This document shows positions 61,334-64,000 of a stretch of 64,000 nucleotides of DNA, one piece after another (the first letter of the stretch is position 1; each line of letters opens with the position of its first letter). Made by a program: the position numbers and the translations under genes. This DNA comes from JAVKFY01 sp040223615. GTDB taxonomy: Bacteria > Pseudomonadota > Alphaproteobacteria > GCA-2731375. The notes below the pieces were generated by a model that was given only the letters and a program-made list of their open reading frames with translations, ran no database searches and was not told the DNA's origin. The stretch is from NCBI GenBank assembly GCA_040223615.1, contig JAVKFY010000031.1, positions 62,001 through 126,000 on the forward strand. The letters run 5' to 3'.

Positions 61334-62080
61334 TCAGTGTTCGGTCGGGGCCGGGGCGTCGGCGGCGACCCACAGGCCGTTGCCGGTGAAGTCGGCGCCG
61401 GCCATCCGGACCAGGGTCTCCGCCACATGGTCCGGCGCCGGCAGCGTGTCGGCGTCCTCGCCGGGGAAGGCGGCGGCGCGCAGGCCGGTGCGGGTCGGGC
61501 CCGGGTTCACCAGGTTGACCCGCACGGACGTTTTCTCGACCTCCCGTGCGTAGGTCATCGCCATCGCCTCCAGGGCGGCCTTGCTGGCGGCATAGGCGCC
61601 CCAGTAGGCCGGCAGCGCCCGGGTGATGCCGGAGGTCACGAAGATGGCGCGCCCCGCCGGCCCGGCCCGCAGCAACGGATCGCAGGCCCGGATCAGCCGC
61701 CAGTTGGCGTGCAGGTTGATCTGGAAGGTGCGGTCCCAGATGTCCGGCGGCACGTGACCCAGCGGGCCAAGCTGGCCCAGCATGCCGGCGTTGCCGACCA
61801 GGATGTCGAGCCGCTGCCAGCGCTCCCAGATCGACGCCGCCAGCCGGTCGATCGCCTCGCCCTCGGCCAGGTCCAGCGGCACCAGCGTCGCGCTGCCGCC
61901 GGCCGCCTGGATCTCGTCGTCGACCTCTTCCAGCCCGCCCACCGTTCGCGCCACCAGCACCACGTGCGCGCCTTCCGCCGCGTAGGCCCGTGCGATCGCG
62001 GCGCCGATGCCGCGACTGGCCCCGGTGATCAGCGCCAGCCGGTCCTTCAGCCGTCCGCTGGTCGTCTCGGCGTCGGTCAC
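61334..62080 (-). CDS. Short-chain dehydrogenase/reductase
   Basis: A 248-residue SDR. The cofactor motif is ITGASRGIGAAIARAYAAEG, then NAGMLGQLGPLG, and the catalytic Ser-Tyr-Lys lie in FVTSGITRALPAYWGAYAASKAAL. The C-terminus forms the substrate loop (PGPTRTGLRAAAFPG). The start is a GTG overlapping the purF stop (GTGA). SDRs reduce or oxidise hydroxyl or keto groups; the substrate here is unknown. It forms a probable operon with cvpA and purF. Confidence 0.92.
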   Translation of the reverse strand: MTDAETTSGRLKDRLALITGASRGIGAAIARAYAAEGAHVVLVARTVGGLEEVDDEIQAAGGSATLVPLDLAEGEAIDRLAASIWERWQRLDILVGNAGMLGQLGPLGHVPPDIWDRTFQINLHANWRLIRACDPLLRAGPAGRAIFVTSGITRALPAYWGAYAASKAALEAMAMTYAREVEKTSVRVNLVNPGPTRTGLRAAAFPGEDADTLPAPDHVAETLVRMAGADFTGNGLWVAADAPAPTEH

Positions 62081-63540
62081 GCGCTCTCCGCCAGCAGCGT
62101 GAGCTGTTCCTCGCGGTCCTGGCCCAGGCCCTGGTCGGCCACCGCGATCGGGTACTCGCCCGAGAAGCAGGCGTCGCAATATTGCGGTGAGGCCGGGTCG
62201 CGGCCCTGGCCGCCGACGGCGCGGTACAGCCCGTCGAGGCTGAGATAGGCCAGCGTGTCGGCGCCGATATACCGGCGCATGCCCTCGATATCGAGCTTCG
62301 AGGCGAGCAGTTCGTCGCGTGAGGGCGTGTCGATGCCGTAGAAGCAGGAATGCGCCGTCGGCGGGCTGGCGATGCGCATGTGCACGGCGGTGGCGCCGGC
62401 CTCGCGCACCATCTGCACGATCTTCTGGCTGGTGGTGCCGCGCACGATGGAATCGTCGACCAGCACCACGCGTTTGCCGGCCAGCTCGGCGCGGTTGGCG
62501 TTGTGCTTCAGCTTGACCCCGAAGTTGCGGATCTGCTGCGTCGGCTCGATGAAGGTGCGGCCGACATAGTGGTTGCGGATGATGCCAAGCTCGAACGGGA
62601 TGCCGGCCTCGTTGGCGAAGCCGATCGCCGCCGGCGTACCGCTGTCCGGCACTGGCACCACCAGGTCGGCCTCGATCCCGGTCTCGCGCGCCAGTTCCGC
62701 GCCGATGCGTTTGCGCACCGCGTAGACGTTGGTGCCGTCGACCACGCTGTCGGGCCGCGCGAAGTAGACATATTCGAAGATGCAGAAGCGCTTCCGCTCG
62801 GTGGCAAAGGGGAAGAAGCTGTGCACGCCGGCATCGTTGCAGATCACCACCTCGCCGGGCTCCACGTCGCGCACGAAGCGCGCGCCGATGATGTCCAGTG
62901 CGCAGGTCTCCGAGGCGATGATGTTGGCACCGTCAAGTTCGCCCAGCACCAGCGGCCGCACGCCGACCGGATCGCGCACCCCGACGATGCCTTCCTTCGA
63001 CATCGCCACCAGGCTGTAGGCGCCCTCCACCCGGCCCATGGCGTCGACGATGCGGTCGATCAGCCGGTCCTGCAGGCTGGTGGCGATCAGGTGGATCAGG
63101 ATCTCGGTGTCCATCGTGGAGTGGAAGATGCTGCCCCGGCGCACCAGGTCGCGGCGCAGGATCTTGGCGTTGGTCAGGTTGCCGTTGTGGCAGATCGCGA
63201 AGCCGCCTGTCTCCAGCTCGGCATAGAGCGGCTGCACGTTGCGCAGCACCGTGGCGCCCTGGGTCGAATAGCGGTTGTGGCCGATCGCGGCGTGGCCCTT
63301 GAGCCGCCCGATCACCGCCTCGTTGTTGAAATTGTCGCCGACCTGGCCGAGCGCGCGGTGCGAATGGAACATGCGCCCGTCGTGCGCGACGATGCCGCAG
63401 CTTTCCTGGCCGCGATGCTGTAGCGCGTGCAGCCCGAGCGCGGTGTGCGCCGCGGCCTCCTGCGCCCCCCAGATGCCGAAGACGCCGCACTCCTCGTGCA
63501 GCTTGTCGTCATCGAAAGGGTGGCCGGGAAGGTCGATCAT
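62077..63540 (-). CDS. purF: Amidophosphoribosyltransferase PurF
   Basis: A 487-residue enzyme for the first step of purine synthesis: PRPP + glutamine to phosphoribosylamine. The Ntn glutaminase nucleophile is Cys18 in LHEECGVFGIWG, so the propeptide of 17 residues is removed on maturation. The PRPP site is VVLVDDSIVRGTTS. Other family blocks are GHNRYSTQG, CHNGNLTNA and FEYVYFARPDS. It is a normal length. cvpA lies just upstream and overlaps it by 4 bp, the common cvpA-purF arrangement. Confidence 0.98.
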   Translation of the reverse strand: MIDLPGHPFDDDKLHEECGVFGIWGAQEAAAHTALGLHALQHRGQESCGIVAHDGRMFHSHRALGQVGDNFNNEAVIGRLKGHAAIGHNRYSTQGATVLRNVQPLYAELETGGFAICHNGNLTNAKILRRDLVRRGSIFHSTMDTEILIHLIATSLQDRLIDRIVDAMGRVEGAYSLVAMSKEGIVGVRDPVGVRPLVLGELDGANIIASETCALDIIGARFVRDVEPGEVVICNDAGVHSFFPFATERKRFCIFEYVYFARPDSVVDGTNVYAVRKRIGAELARETGIEADLVVPVPDSGTPAAIGFANEAGIPFELGIIRNHYVGRTFIEPTQQIRNFGVKLKHNANRAELAGKRVVLVDDSIVRGTTSQKIVQMVREAGATAVHMRIASPPTAHSCFYGIDTPSRDELLASKLDIEGMRRYIGADTLAYLSLDGLYRAVGGQGRDPASPQYCDACFSGEYPIAVADQGLGQDREEQLTLLAESA

Positions 63541-64000
63541 TGCGACTCCTTCGAAGTGCCGAGCAGGCGGTCGAGCTGCCGACGATCCTCGGGCTTATAG
63601 CCAGTTTCGTCGCCCGAGTCAGGCGGCAGCAATTCGCGCAGCATCCGGGTGCGTTCCTCCAGCTCGGTCTTCGGCCGCTCGCCGGTCACCGGGGCCAGGC
63701 GGGCCGCCATGTCCGGTGGCGCCAGCCGGATCAGCAGGTCGGCGCCATATTGCATCGCCGGCCGGGCGCGCGCCTCCCTGACCCAGTCGGGATGCTCCTC
63801 CGGCGGGATGAACTGCACCAGAATCAGATAGGCCAGCGCGATCAGCAGGGCGCCGCGCACCAGCCCGAACAGGAAGCCCAGCGACCGGTCGAAGCCGCCG
63901 ACCTCGCTCGCCTTCACCGCCTTGATAATCAACCCGAAGATGATCGAGAGCACGATCATCGCGACCAGGAAGATGATGCCGCCGGCCGCCGCGGTGGCGA
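63537..64000 (-). CDS. cvpA: CvpA family membrane protein (5' end outside window)
   Basis: The visible part (about 154 residues) has two membrane helices (IIFLVAMIVLSIIFGLIIKAV and LGFLFGLVRGALLIALAYLILV) with the CvpA motif EVGGFDRSLGFLFGLVRGALL between them, and a charged C-terminal tail. The start lies beyond position 64000. CvpA was named for colicin V production and is often next to purF. Its stop overlaps the purF start (ATGA). Confidence 0.92.
   Translation of the reverse strand, partial: ATAAAGGIIFLVAMIVLSIIFGLIIKAVKASEVGGFDRSLGFLFGLVRGALLIALAYLILVQFIPPEEHPDWVREARARPAMQYGADLLIRLAPPDMAARLAPVTGERPKTELEERTRMLRELLPPDSGDETGYKPEDRRQLDRLLGTSKESQ

Overview
The window looks like chromosomal DNA of a motile, high-GC alphaproteobacterium of the Rhodospirillales type. 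The evidence is alphaproteobacteria-specific genes (flbT, flaF, fliX, a motE-like gene, a CckA-type kinase directly after flhB), a GAAC-N7-GTAC SOS-box-like site before recA, and CtrA-like and sigma-54-like sites around flagellar genes. No phage, plasmid or CRISPR signature was seen.

Layout. 1-3.4 kb: end of a TPR protein gene, a selenocysteine tRNA (selC), then a two-gene unit whose second gene is a selenoprotein read through an in-frame TGA (UGSC motif) with a SECIS-like hairpin after it. 3.4-19.3 kb: metabolic and accessory genes: a cystathionine synthase/lyase, queF, putA, an FAD monooxygenase, a Rieske dioxygenase with a hydroxyacid dehydrogenase, two pentapeptide-repeat proteins, a caspase-like protein, a nitrile hydratase/thiocyanate hydrolase-type enzyme with the beta subunit split into two genes, and a MOSC protein. 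19.3-26.8 kb: three consecutive TPR plus O-GlcNAc-transferase-like glycosyltransferases. 27-58 kb: a large flagellar locus: two flagellin modules, flaG, an RTX metalloprotease, flgN/J/I, fliX, dksA, flgH/A/G/F, fliL/M, motE, a CheZ-like gene, two MotB-like genes, fliP/O, flgB/C, fliE/Q/R, flhB and cckA. 58-64 kb: a cold-shock gene, a ParB-like domain gene, recA, a repeat-rich spacer, an SDR, purF and the start of cvpA.

How the parts fit. Four flagellar promoter regions share one architecture: a TGGCAC-type sigma-54 element with a CGGCA/TGCCG-type site 60-110 bp upstream, as expected for FlbD/FliX control. CtrA-type boxes (TTAA-N7-TTAA) lie before the glycosyltransferase operon, the CheZ-like gene and between fliO and flgB, while the CckA kinase that would feed CtrA is in the same locus. 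The glycosyltransferases are therefore inferred to belong to the flagellar programme, probably modifying flagellin.

The most notable point is the selC-linked UGSC selenoprotein unit; ordinary gene calling would split the selenoprotein gene or end it at codon 95. Two families of palindromic intergenic repeats are also present, one flanking a frameshifted GIY-YIG nuclease gene.
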